64,000 nucleotides of DNA from Xestospongia muta (lineage: Eukaryota > Porifera > Demospongiae > Haplosclerida > Petrosiidae). This document shows, one piece after another, positions 42,943-53,835 of this stretch (position 1 is its first letter; each line of letters opens with the position of its first letter). The DNA lies in NCBI GenBank assembly GCA_963693285.1, contig OY848919.1, positions 2,175,827-2,239,826 of the forward strand. Direction: 5' to 3'. Both the position numbers and the translations under genes were made by a program. The notes below the pieces were generated by a model. The model was given only the letters and a program-made list of their open reading frames with translations. It was not told where the DNA came from and searched no databases.

Positions 42943-45900
42943 TCATGTTGGACTAAGGAGTGGTTCTCTGGATTCATTATATGTATCAAAGAAGGAACCT
43001 TCAAGATCATGAGTTTTCGACCTGGGGGGTTGTGGACAATGATTGTCTCTTCTAAAGAAAGATAGCATTTTAAGTTGTAAAATATATAACTTTGGTTTTA
43101 TTTTATCCAATGTTTTTGTCACCCAAAGAATATGAAAAATGACAACAACAACTAAAGCAAAGGACACAGTTATTGTTGTGGTAGGTATAATGAAATTATC
43201 ATTTGAGACAAACAGATACCACATTGTAACAGAAACAATGAAAAACATCCACATAATAAAGAGATCGAGTACATTAAGCCACATCTTACGATAAGGTCTG
43301 GTAAAGGCTTCAATAGTGATGTAGGTAGTAACAATTGGAATACCTATCACACATCCTTTATATATGTCACCAGTTCTGAACAAAGGGTACAAGATATAAA
43401 GAAACACAAGTAGCAGTAGGCGAGTTTTAAAAAAGAATTCTTTGTTGTGTTTATAAGGACCATGAATGGCTTCATAAACAGGTCGAATATACTCTCTAAG
43501 TTTACCTACTCTCATAAGTGGTCGACCAGCAACAAGGATGGTCATATAAGATAGTAGGATAGGACCAACCACTGCTATAGTTAGTATCATTAATATCAAA
43601 TGAGCACCTTTTCCATACTCAACAGTACCATCTCTGTACCAAACTTTAAGTATTGGGTTACTAGTATCATTGGTATATATATTAATTGGTGTAACTATGT
43701 TTGATATTGCAGTAAACATACTTGTGAAAGAGAGGTGTACAACAGTAACTAGTACTTGAACTGACAAGTGAGCTATTCTGTTGGAAAGCCTTAAAGAATA
43801 ACGACTGAGGATAATGAGGACAATAACTATTGTCAGTAAATAAAGTGGAAATAGTAAACTGAGACCAGCTTTCCATAACTCTGTCATACCATTATAAAAA
43901 CAAAGAGGAAAACCAAGATTCAGATTTAATATGGAAAGAAATACATGTGTTAATGAATAAAGTGATGAAAAGACATGATGTGATGACGTTATTCTATTAT
44001 TTAAAATTACAATAGTCTGAGCATAGAATATAATTCCATTGAGTGTACCAGTTGTTAATGTGAGTGTGAGAGCAAATAACAGGTAAATGAGGAGAGGACC
44101 AGCTACTGCATAGAGAACTAGTGTCAATAACCACCAATTACTACATTGTTTACACTCTGAAGAACCAAATACCACACTACACTTGATACCATTAACAGTA
44201 GTACAAGTAGAACATAAAGGTCCTGTTTTAGTTGGTGGACATAGTGGAAGTTGATTTACAAGGTAATTGTTAGGATCAGCTATTAAAACATCAGAGTCAT
44301 TTATCAAGAACATAGTATAATCCTGATTGAAGTTACAAGATTCATAACAAGTAAGTGCCACACCAAATACTGTAGTCTGATTAGTACCATTTGTAATATT
44401 CATTAGTCCGGCCCATGCAGCAGAGTCAGGGGGTTTGGTAATTGTTGCAAGAGGGAATTGTGAATAACTAGACACAATTTTACAAGTAGGTTGATAATCT
44501 CCAGCCCAACCAATTTTATGAATAACTGGTGAACATTGACATGTACCTGTGTCTGTATTCAGTTCATATCCTAGTGGACAGAAATCCAGTAAGTTGAGAT
44601 TTACCTTTAACAACGATGAGTCATCAGGAGATGATACAACAAGGACAGGATTATGAATCTTTGAATTACTATCCCTTTTATAAAGAGTGAAATTAACTAA
44701 AGTACAATTGTGAGATTCCAGAAGGACTTGATTCTCATCATGACGTGAGGTATACCATGATGAAAATCGTGACAGTGGGTTATCTTTAATATCATATCCT
44801 TTCCAAGCCAATGTAAGAGACACAGTAGTGTACACATTATTAACTACTACATCTTTAGCTGCCATTGGTATATGTAATGTTTGTCCAGGATATACTGAAA
44901 ACACCACTTCATTGTTACTATTGTTATTACATTTTTCTATATCTTTGGAACATATGCAACGATTACTTGACAATGTGGAGAGGTTTAATGGACTGTGTTC
45001 TGAAGACGTAAAATTTAAAATTGTATCATAAATTTTTTTTTCATTATGATGACCTGTGTATTGTAATCCATTCATATAGCAATTGTACAGGTTAGTGGTG
45101 TATATTGAGCTACCAGAGAGACCAGCTGTGTTATTGATAAATATCATACTGATATTTAATACTGTCATGTTTTGAAAGGGGTAAGACATTTGAAATGTAC
45201 ATTGTTTTATAGTCTTATAAATATCATCTTGTGCATAAATAGCTCCTGCCTTTGTATGAGCAATGTTATTGATAAAGGTAGCCCTGAGTCCATTGTTTAA
45301 GTGAAATGTACTACTGCCATATAACTTGAATACAGCTCCTCTCTCTCCTCTGTTTCTTTCAAACAACATTTTACCATCCAATATAATGTTAGTGTCAATT
45401 ACTTCAAAGACTGACCCTGAATTGTCATAATAATGACTGTTAGATCCAGTTATATAAAGAGCTTTAATCTTCACCATTCTAAAAATGCTAGCTTTTGAAG
45501 TAGATACCAACAAAACATGTTGATAGTTCTTGTATGCTACAATATTTTTCAAAATTATTATCAGAGGAGAATCACTTTTAGAGGAATATGTAGCTGCATA
45601 AAGACATGGTCCTGCACTCTCAAAATGGTTACTAATAAAGGTAACATTACTAAATGTTGCATTGACATTAAAGTCTTTGTTTTATGGTAGATTATGTATA
45701 ACAACAGACACAACCCCAACATTTGGTTTGTAAGCATTAACGGACTTTACATGTTGGGGTTTAAAAACACTGTTAGATACAATGAGTGGACGCATGCTTG
45801 ATAGATGAATGTCACGATGTTTGTTAAAAATGATGAAGAATGATAGAGTACTTCCACTGCAACTAAAAATATTAGAGTTATCTATAAAATAACTATTGTT

Positions 45901-46860
45901 AATTATAGTCTGAGAGTTTGTTACACTGTTGAAATGTAGTACTAACATAGCACCTGAATATGAGCCAGTGTTATTGAAAAAATTAGTCGAAGATATTTGG
46001 ACATTGGCTGAGAAGTTCTGCTGAGTATAAAGTATTGTCAAACATACAGCATTGATAACAGGAATTGAAGTAAATGTTTGTTGAAGTCCTAAATTACCAA
46101 GATCAGAGAGACACTTAAAACTGTCAATATAGTCATGGATATTAAAAAAAGTTACGTTTTTTATTAAAACATTCTTCTGTAAATGCTTCACATTACTATC
46201 ATCAGTGAACAATAACAACACTCCATTACCTAAACTCATATTAGTCTGCCGATAAAACTCAACACTTTTTTTACGGCCAACACTGATATTTTCTATAGTA
46301 GCATTTGATGGTTTAATAGCTAGAACAGAAAACCCATAATTTGATAACATATTAACTTCTTTGATCAGTAATATCTCAATATGAAAGAACAATAGTAGAG
46401 AAGAATGATACTTTGTGAAATATACTAGAGATGTTGTAGAGTTGATAAATGACAGGATGCTCTCATTCAGATCTCTCAAGAAAGCACCACATCCTTGGAA
46501 TGATAATTTCTGTAGAGTAAGATTATAAAGATTTACAAAAGCAAATCCACTAGTGGGATATGAAGGTTGAGAGTCATTAACTGTAGGACATCTTATGTGA
46601 GCAAGTGAGTTTGTAGCACTTTTTATAGTCAGTGAGTGACCAGTATTAACAAGACAAAATGATATGTTAGTAATCTCATGAGTAATATTTGTGAACAACA
46701 CTATAATAATGTCATTATTGAATGGACCAGAATGACATAAGACTGTCTCCAGTTCATTGCTGTGAGTTATATTGATCTCATGAGCAGTAGCTTCTTGAGT
46801 GTTGAATAATAAACAGACAACAACCAGTTCCAGTAACGGCAACATCACCTCAGATAACAA
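42943..46860 (-). pseudogene. Array copy D: full-length gene interrupted by one in-frame stop
   Basis: Two ORFs, 46860-45682 (392 residues) and 45552-42943 (869 residues), lie in the same frame. Between them the frame stays open and homologous except for a single TAA at 45682-45684, where the other copies have a sense codon in the NPPLNKD/NLQPTKD stretch (about residue 393 of 1,305). The rest is undamaged: signal peptide (Met at 46860, or Met6 MLPLLEL), GGAIYAQ motif, CPLGYELNTDTGTCQC, CKQCSNWW hinge, ten helices of the D/G type (ITSSHHVFSSLYSLTH), tail YNESREPLLS. It could be a very young pseudogene, a null allele, a readthrough or edited gene, or an assembly error. Confidence 0.85.
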
Positions 46861-46962
46861 CTTTGTAATTGAGATGACACACTACTGTAATACCAATTTT
46901 TCTGTGGAAATCTGTTCATTTGATAACAGAGAGTCTTTATATAATAATTTAAATAGTTATTT

Positions 46963-46974
46963 GAAACTGAAACT
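46963..46974 (-). promoter_or_regulatory. ISRE-like element upstream of copy D
   Basis: GAAACTGAAACT fits the GAAANNGAAANN core bound by interferon-regulatory-factor proteins, 103 bases before the ATG and next to a TATATAATAATT stretch. Copy E has the same motif at a similar place. Functional reading is inferred. Confidence 0.45.
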
Positions 46975-47189
46975 AAAACAAAGTAATTCTCAACAGATCT
47001 TGAGTACATAATCTCTTAGAATCCATTGAGATTACTTAATGACATTGTATATTATATTATGACATGGAAAGACTAAATCTGTCATAGATAGTGGACATGT
47101 CTACAACACTTATAAAATGATAAATGATACAGATATATAACATTGTACAGATATATGGTCTATACCTTTAAAATGAGAGTTTATGATCT

Positions 47190-47650
47190 TATCTATGTGT
47201 GCAATTAGTGAGTTGAAGCTTCCAATAGTAGGGAGGTGTGTCTGTTATGTGCAATTAGTGGGTTGAAGCTTAGGGAGGTGTATCTGTATAGGGTTGAAGC
47301 CTCCAATAGTAGGGAGGTGCATCTGTATGTGTAATTAGTGGGTTGAAGGGAGGTTTGATCTGTGTGGGGTTGAAGCCCCAACAATATGGGTGCTTCTTGG
47401 TGTAACTTGACTGATGATGTAACAACATGTCCTATGATGACATCACTATGTGAGTCAATAATGGTAGGTTGGGTTTAGGTGATGTCATCAATATGATAAC
47501 ATCACCATGTGTCATTTCATTATGATGTCATCACAGTCAAGTTACACCAAGAACCACCCAATAGTGGGTTGAATCTTAAGTAGGTGTGTCTGTATGGGGT
47601 TGAAGTCTCCAATAATATGTAGGGAGGTGTGTCTAATTGGCATTGTTATA
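47190..47650. repeat. Degenerate minisatellite around GGTTGAAGCCTCCAATAGTA
   Basis: About six units of 45-60 bases share GGGTTGAAGC, CCAATAGTAGGGAGGTGT and TCTGTATG; unit lengths vary through internal deletions. The array is split by the inverted-repeat element at 47387-47560. Confidence 0.8.
47387..47560. mobile_element. 174-bp MITE-like element with 26-bp terminal inverted repeats
   Basis: The left end GGGTGCTTCTTGGTGTAACT (continuing TGACTG) and the complement of the right end GGGTGGTTCTTGGTGTAACT (continuing TGACTG) differ at one base. The interior has further ATGATGTCATC-type symmetry and no coding capacity. Flanking AATAT/AATAG could be an imperfect target duplication. It interrupts the minisatellite, so it inserted after the array formed. 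The superfamily is not determinable by eye. Confidence 0.75.
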
Positions 47651-47760
47651 GTTAGAACAACTGACTGAAATTATAGTAAACACATACAGCCTGATAGAGG
47701 TGTATATAAGTAGACTCAACTGATCCTGTCTCAACTAAATTAAGATAGCATGCTGTATGG

Positions 47761-47950
47761 TTCTACAGAATGACATAAAACTGTCTCCAGTTGAGATGAT
47801 ATACTACTGTGGATACCAATTTGTCTGCGGAAATTTGTTCATTTGATAACAGAGAGTCTTTGTATAATAATTTAAATAGTTATTTGAAACTGAAACTAAA
47901 ACAAAGTAATTCTCAACTGATCTATCAACAATTGAACTGAAATTTCATTA
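47761..47950 (-). pseudogene. Relic of an array-gene 5' end and promoter
   Basis: Matches copy D at 46730-46990: a few codons of the start (GACATAAAACTGTCTCCAGTT) are fused directly to the 5' flank (ATTTGATAACAGAGAGTCTT), with the signal-peptide region deleted. It retains GAAACTGAAACT at 47886-47897. Confidence 0.7.
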
Positions 47951-48059
47951 AATAGTATGTTATGTATACAATGTATTCTAAAAAGTGATGTACTCATATT
48001 CTATATTGTGAATAGATGTACAAAAAACACTCAAATTAAGTTTTATGTTTTGATTAATA

Positions 48060-48225
48060 ATGTTAGTGGACAGGGTGCTATGATTATATTATTACTCAAT
48101 ATACATATGACTGTCTTTAGTTTATTGCTGTGAGCCATTATTGTCTGGATCTCATCAACCTCTCAAATGTTGACAAAGAAAGACCAATTCTAGTTGCAAC
48201 ATAGCCACTTTGTACTTTGCCAGAG
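48060..48225 (-). pseudogene. N-terminal relic of an array gene
   Basis: Matches codons about 1-65 of the array genes on the minus strand (Thr/Leu-rich start, AHSNKLKTV-like stretch, NNIIIAPC), with stops and indels, including a TGA at the position of the TQGATA cleavage region. Closely related to the relic at 53610-53835. Confidence 0.65.
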
Positions 48226-49340
48226 AAACTAATTTGTCCTTTATAACAACTGGGTACTACTTTATAGAACAGCTATTTTAAAACTAAACTATTAATAAGT
48301 AGTCTCCAACTGATCTAACTGAAGTAGTATGTTATACCAGTATAGATCATATAATACTTGATGTCTTAACTAGTACTAATACAGACAAGTAATGTATTCT
48401 ATTAAGGAAATATCTATGGTATATTGAATTTAGCAATACAAAAACATTGACAGTTATTTTATATAGAAAGGATACATTGATGTTTTGATGTCATTGGTTA
48501 TGGTATAACAAGTATGTTATTATCAGTATATTTCATGAAGACTATGATATTCCAATCATGTTATTATAAGACATCACCTGTTTATTGTAATACTAGATTT
48601 TCAAATTCATTGCTTATTTTACTTTATCCTTAATTAATGACCTATCTTTTTCCATATATGCTGCAATAAAATAACATATATTATAATAGCACCATAGATT
48701 GAGAAGTTTACTTGTCTTGAGATTACAAGGTGCATATTACTGGACAGTGTAATATAATACAAATTGTGATTACATTACAAGCTATTTGGTTTTGGAAAGT
48801 TTATAATAGTTTTAGTTTCAAAATAACTGTTTATAGAATAACAAAGCTAACATGTTATATTCAAAACAACATACTTTTACAGATAATTAAACTTGGGTAT
48901 CCATAGCAACTACATATAGCTACAAAGTAATTTAGTGGATACAGTCTTACTATCCTTTGTTAGTCACTACTCAAGGAGTTCTTTACATCAATATAACGAC
49001 ACATCTCTGGAGAGACTTATATAAGTAAAGATAATTTCAAACACTGAATGTTGTTCACGATATTATGACATTACAAAAGATATTAAATGTAATTAACAAA
49101 TATGACTGTATTTTATAAGTATGAAGCACTACATGTTAACAACAACAAACAAAAACAAATGTACACAAACCAACACACACAACATACACACACTATGATT
49201 GACTAATTCTTGATAACCAGACACATGTTTATGATGTAAGTAGAGCTACATTAAATAGAGAGACATCTGTATTAAATCAAAGAAATTTATAACTTAATAC
49301 ACACACTGTGACTTATTAATTCTTGATAAACACACACGTT

Positions 49341-52300
49341 TTATGTTGGACTGAGAAGTGGTTCTCTTGTTTCATCATAAGTATCAAAGAATGACCCTTC
49401 AAGATCTGCAATTTCCAGCCTTCGAGATTGTGGATTATGATGTGTTTTAGAATAAAAGAGAAGCATTAATTTCATTTGAAGTATGTACAATTTTGGTTTT
49501 ATTTTCTTTATTGTTCCAGTCACCCACAAAAGATGAAATATAATAACAGTAACTAATGTCAAGAATACAGTAGTACTTGTTGTTCCTAAAATAATGGAGA
49601 CTTGATTGGTACTATTGATTTTAAAGAAGTACCATGACATACCAACGATTATGATGCAGTTCCACATAATAAAGAGATCAAGTAAGTTAACCCACATCTT
49701 GTGAAATGGTCTGCAATATGCTTCAATTGTCATGTAAATGGTAACAGTAGGAATACATATAACAAATGCCTTATAAATGTCACCAGTTGTGAACAAAATG
49801 TATAGAGTATAAAGAAACACAAGTAGTAATAGACGTGTTGTGAAAAAGAATTCTTTGTTGTGTTTATAAGGTGCATGGATAGCTTCATAAACAGGTCGAA
49901 TATACTCTCTCAGTTTACCTACTCTCATAAGTGGTCGACCAGCAGCAATGATGCTCGTATAAGATAGTAGGATGGGACAAACCACTACTATAGTTAGTAT
50001 CATTAATACCAAATGACCACCTTTTCCATACTCAACTGTACCATCTCCATACCAAACTTTAAGTATTGGGTTACTAGTATCATTGGTATATATATTAATT
50101 GGTGTAACTATGTTTGATATTGCAGTAAACATACTTGTGAAAGAGAGGTGTACAACAGTAACCAGTACTTGAACTGATGAGTGAGCTATTCTGTTGGAAA
50201 GCCTTAAAGAATAACGACTGAGGATAATGAGGACTACAACTATTGTCAGTAAGTAAAGTGGAAATAGTAAACTGAGACCAGCTTTCCATAACTCTGTCAT
50301 CCCATTGTAAAAACAAAGAGGAAAGCCAAGATTCAAATTTAACATGGAGAGAAAAACATGAGCTGATGAATACATTGAAGAAATAACATGGTGTGATGAA
50401 GAAATTTTAAGGTCTATAACACCAATAACCTGAGCATAGAATATAATTCCATTGAGTGTACCAGTTGTTAATGTGAGTTTGAGAGCAAATAACAGGTAAA
50501 TGAGGAGGGGCCCAGCTACTGCATAGAGGATTAGTGTTAATAACCACCAATTACTACACTGCTTACATTCTGAAGAACCAAATACCACACTATACTTGAT
50601 ACCATTAACAGTAATACAAGCAGAACATAAAGATCCTGTTTTAGTTGGTGGACAAAGTGGAAGATGATTTACAAGGTAATTGTTGGGATCAGCTATTAAA
50701 ACATCAGAACCATTTATCAAGAACATGGTGTAATCTTGAACAATATTACAGGAGTCATGACAGGTAAGTGCCACACCAAATACTGTAGCCTTATCTTTAT
50801 CATTTGTAATGTTCATTAGTCCAGCCCAAGCAGCAGAGTCAGGTGGTCTAGTGATGGTAGCAAGAGGATATGAACTGATTTGACAAATTGGTTTATAATC
50901 TCCAACTAGACCAAGTTCTTTAATAGCTGAGGAACATTGACAAGTACCAGTAGTTGTATTTAGTTCAAAACCCAGAGGACAATAATGTAATAATTTGATA
51001 TCTAAATTTAATAACATTGAATTGTCAGCAGATGATACAACCAAGATAGTGTTATCAATTGTTTTTGAATGAGTATCTCTTTTGTAAACAGTGAAGTTAA
51101 CTAAAGTACATTGATATGATTCTAATAAGACTTGATTCTCATCATGAGGTGAGATATACCATGATGAAAGTGGTGACAATGATTTACTTTCAGCTAGTGT
51201 AAGAGATACTGTGGTGTATGCAGGATTATTCATTACATCACGAGCAGCCATGGATATATGTAATGTTTGCCCAGGATAGACATATATTAAGTTGGAAACA
51301 AGTAAACAATTACTGTCATTACACGAGCAATGGCTACTAGACAAAGTGGAGAGGTTTAATGGAGTAATTACAGAAGATGTAAATTTGAAGATATTGTTGT
51401 AATAGTCCTCTGCATTTTGTGGAGTGATATATGATTTGTTAATATAGCAATTGTACAGGTTAGTACTGAATATGGAGCTGCCAGATATATCAGCTGTGTT
51501 ATTGATGAATACCATACTAATATTATATTCTGAGATATTTGGAAAAGGAGACAAAATTTGAAATGTACATTGTTTTATGGTTTTATAAATATACTCTTCA
51601 TCTTGTGCATAAATAGCTCCTCCTTTTGTATGAGCAATATTATTGATAAAGGTAGCCCTGAGTCCATTGTTTAAGTGGAATGTACTACTACCATATAATT
51701 TGAATACAGCTCCTCTCTCTCCTCTGTTTCCTTCAAACAACATTTTACCATCCAATATAATGTTAGTATCAATTACTTCAAAGACTGACCCTGAATTATT
51801 ATAATAATGACTGTTAGATCCATTTATATGAAGCGCTTTGATACCAACCATTGTAAACAAACCAGCTTTTGAAATGGATGTTGACAAACCAGTTTGTGTG
51901 TTCTTGTATGCTATGACATCTTCCAGAACTAATATCAGAGGAGAATAATTTTCATAGGAATATGAATATGAAGTTGCATATAGACATGATCCTGTTGTCT
52001 TGATATGGTTTTCACTAAAATTCACTTTTCTAAATGTCACTGTTACATCAAAGTCTTTAGTTGGTTGAGGATTATGTATAATAACAGAAACTGCTCCTGT
52101 ATTTGTTTTGAAGATGTATTCTTGGTAATCTTTATGAGACACAAAAACACTATTAGATACAATGAGTGGGTGCAGACAAGTGCCATAGCTCTGGTTAAAT
52201 GTCATTAATAATGAAAGTGCAGCTCCATGGAAATTATAATAATTGTAGTTTTTCCAAAAATTACTACCATTATCAATTAGAGTCTGAGAGTTAGTTACAC

Positions 52301-53264
52301 TTTTGATATGTAAAACTAACATAGCACCTGAATATGAGCCATAATTATTATGAAAAATAGTTGAAGATATTTGGACTTTGGATGAGAAGTTCTGCTGAGT
52401 ATAAATTATTGTCAAACATACAGCATTAACAACAGGAATTGAATTAAACTTTTGTTGATGTCCTAAATTGTTAAGATCAGAGACATACTTGAAACCGTCA
52501 ACATAGTCATAGTTATAAGAGAAATGTGATTTTTTTATTAAAACATTCTTCTGTAAACTTTTCACATTGTTTTCATCAATGAACAATAATAGCACTCCAT
52601 TACCTAAACTCATATTAGTCTGCTGATAAAACTCAACACTTTTTGTAGAGGTAACATTGATATTTTCTATAGTAGCATTTGATGGATTAATAACTAGAAC
52701 AGAAAACCCATAATTTGATAACATATTAACCTCTTTGATCAGTAATATTTCAATATGAAGGAAGAGTAGTAGAGAAGAATGATACTCTGTGAAATATACT
52801 GGAGATGTTGTAGAGTTGATAGATGAGAGGATGCTCTCATCCAAATCTCTCAAGAAAGCACCACATCCTTGGAATGATAATTTCTGTAGAGTAAGGTTAT
52901 AAAGATTTACAAAAACAAATCCACTAGTAGGATATGAAGGTTGAGAGACAACAGCTGTAGGACATCTTATGTGAGCAAGTGAGTTTGTAGCACTTTTTAT
53001 AGTCAGTGAGTGACTAGTATTAACAAGACAAAATGATATGTTTGTAATCTCGTGAGTAATATTTGTGAACAACACTATAATAATGTCATTATTGAATGGA
53101 CCAGATTGACATAAGACTGTCTTCAGTTCATTGCTGTGAGTTATATTGATCTCATGAGCAGTAGCTTCTTGAGTGTTGAATAATAAACAGACAACAACCA
53201 GTTCCAGTAATGGCAACATCACCTCACTTTTTAGTTGAGAGTATATATTTTTTGTAGATTCCAA
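49341..53264 (-). CDS. Array copy E: beta-helix ectodomain, multi-pass membrane protein
   Basis: Intronless, 1,307 residues from the first Met. Because the signal-peptide core starts at MLPLLELVVVCLLFNTQ, the second Met (residue 16, base 53219) may be the true start. The ectodomain is C/G type (SYSYSYENYSPL; NKSYITPQNAEDYYN; CPLGFELNTTTGTCQCSS; GDYKPICQI). TNDKDKATVFG replaces TNGTNQTTVFG, which removes an N-glycosylation site just before the Cys-rich hinge; ACITVNG replaces TCTTVNG. The membrane half is B/C type but with substitutions in loops (VWYGDG, SYTSIIAAGRP, AIHAPYKH). The tail ends YDETREPLLS. Intact, with a perfect GAAACTGAAACT 67 bases upstream of the first Met. Confidence 0.85.
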   Translation of the reverse strand: MESTKNIYSQLKSEVMLPLLELVVVCLLFNTQEATAHEINITHSNELKTVLCQSGPFNNDIIIVLFTNITHEITNISFCLVNTSHSLTIKSATNSLAHIRCPTAVVSQPSYPTSGFVFVNLYNLTLQKLSFQGCGAFLRDLDESILSSINSTTSPVYFTEYHSSLLLFLHIEILLIKEVNMLSNYGFSVLVINPSNATIENINVTSTKSVEFYQQTNMSLGNGVLLLFIDENNVKSLQKNVLIKKSHFSYNYDYVDGFKYVSDLNNLGHQQKFNSIPVVNAVCLTIIYTQQNFSSKVQISSTIFHNNYGSYSGAMLVLHIKSVTNSQTLIDNGSNFWKNYNYYNFHGAALSLLMTFNQSYGTCLHPLIVSNSVFVSHKDYQEYIFKTNTGAVSVIIHNPQPTKDFDVTVTFRKVNFSENHIKTTGSCLYATSYSYSYENYSPLILVLEDVIAYKNTQTGLSTSISKAGLFTMVGIKALHINGSNSHYYNNSGSVFEVIDTNIILDGKMLFEGNRGERGAVFKLYGSSTFHLNNGLRATFINNIAHTKGGAIYAQDEEYIYKTIKQCTFQILSPFPNISEYNISMVFINNTADISGSSIFSTNLYNCYINKSYITPQNAEDYYNNIFKFTSSVITPLNLSTLSSSHCSCNDSNCLLVSNLIYVYPGQTLHISMAARDVMNNPAYTTVSLTLAESKSLSPLSSWYISPHDENQVLLESYQCTLVNFTVYKRDTHSKTIDNTILVVSSADNSMLLNLDIKLLHYCPLGFELNTTTGTCQCSSAIKELGLVGDYKPICQISSYPLATITRPPDSAAWAGLMNITNDKDKATVFGVALTCHDSCNIVQDYTMFLINGSDVLIADPNNYLVNHLPLCPPTKTGSLCSACITVNGIKYSVVFGSSECKQCSNWWLLTLILYAVAGPLLIYLLFALKLTLTTGTLNGIIFYAQVIGVIDLKISSSHHVISSMYSSAHVFLSMLNLNLGFPLCFYNGMTELWKAGLSLLFPLYLLTIVVVLIILSRYSLRLSNRIAHSSVQVLVTVVHLSFTSMFTAISNIVTPINIYTNDTSNPILKVWYGDGTVEYGKGGHLVLMILTIVVVCPILLSYTSIIAAGRPLMRVGKLREYIRPVYEAIHAPYKHNKEFFFTTRLLLLVFLYTLYILFTTGDIYKAFVICIPTVTIYMTIEAYCRPFHKMWVNLLDLFIMWNCIIIVGMSWYFFKINSTNQVSIILGTTSTTVFLTLVTVIIFHLLWVTGTIKKIKPKLYILQMKLMLLFYSKTHHNPQSRRLEIADLEGSFFDTYDETREPLLSPT

Positions 53265-53330
53265 TTTGCCTGTGGAATTTGTTCTTTTGATAACAAAGAT
53301 GCTTTATATAATAATTAAAATAGTTATTTC

Positions 53331-53342
53331 GAAACTGAAACT
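53331..53342 (-). promoter_or_regulatory. ISRE-like element upstream of copy E
   Basis: GAAACTGAAACT, identical to the element upstream of D, beside a TTTATATAATAATT stretch. Conservation between two diverged flanks supports function; the binding factor is inferred. Confidence 0.45.
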
Positions 53343-53609
53343 AAACAAGGTATTTCTGAGCTTATCTATCAACAGTCAAATTGAAATTTTTGTTTTTTGG
53401 TATAGGGTATTTTATATAATACACTTCATATTTCTATTAATTATAATAGACATATGACTAATCAACTGATACATAACTAATAACACTATACAGAGAACGT
53501 TACTGTTAATATGGTCTATACCTTTAAAATAACAGTGCGTGCATTCCATTAGTTGTAAGTATCAAACAATACTAATGAACACATTGTTAATGCAGTTAGA
53601 TATTAACTG

Positions 53610-53835
53610 GGATATGCTTCATATTAGACTGAGAGGTGGTTCTCTGGTATATTTGTAATCTCATCAGTAATATTAGTTGACAGTGTGCTATGATTATGTT
53701 ATTAATCAATAAACATATGACTGTCTCCAGTTTATTGCTGTGAGCTATTATTGTCTTGATCTCATCAACCTCTCAAATGTTGACTAATAAATACACAAAG
53801 ACCAGTTCTAGTAGCATCATAGCCACTTTCTCCTT
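53610..53835 (-). pseudogene. Ends-only relic of an array gene
   Basis: The minus strand starts with a signal-peptide-like segment (MMLLELVFVYLLVNI), hits a stop, and continues as a degenerate N-terminus (HSNKLETV). Near 53650 it is fused to the extreme 3' end (REPxLS.. and the CTTCATATTAGACTGAGAGG 3' UTR). About 3.6 kb of coding sequence is missing between the two ends. Confidence 0.75.

Larger units (their letters stand above)
46861..49340. other. Spacer D/E with minisatellite, MITE-like element and gene relics
   Basis: Bases 46861-46998: copy D's 5' flank. Bases 46999-47050: reverse complement of 57187-57238. Bases 47190-47650: minisatellite with an inserted inverted-repeat element. Bases 47761-47950: second copy of the D-type 5' flank. 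Bases 48060-48225: N-terminal relic. From about 48410 to the end lies copy E's 3' flank, homologous to 27700-28710 and 54040-54844. No intact gene. Confidence 0.6.

Noticed and set aside
25245..52208. Plus-strand ORFs of 66-81 codons inside the array genes (e.g. 25245, 30569, 31459, 38043, 44828, 52005)
   Set aside because: They recur only because the coding strand is duplicated; no independent signals or composition; antisense shadows.
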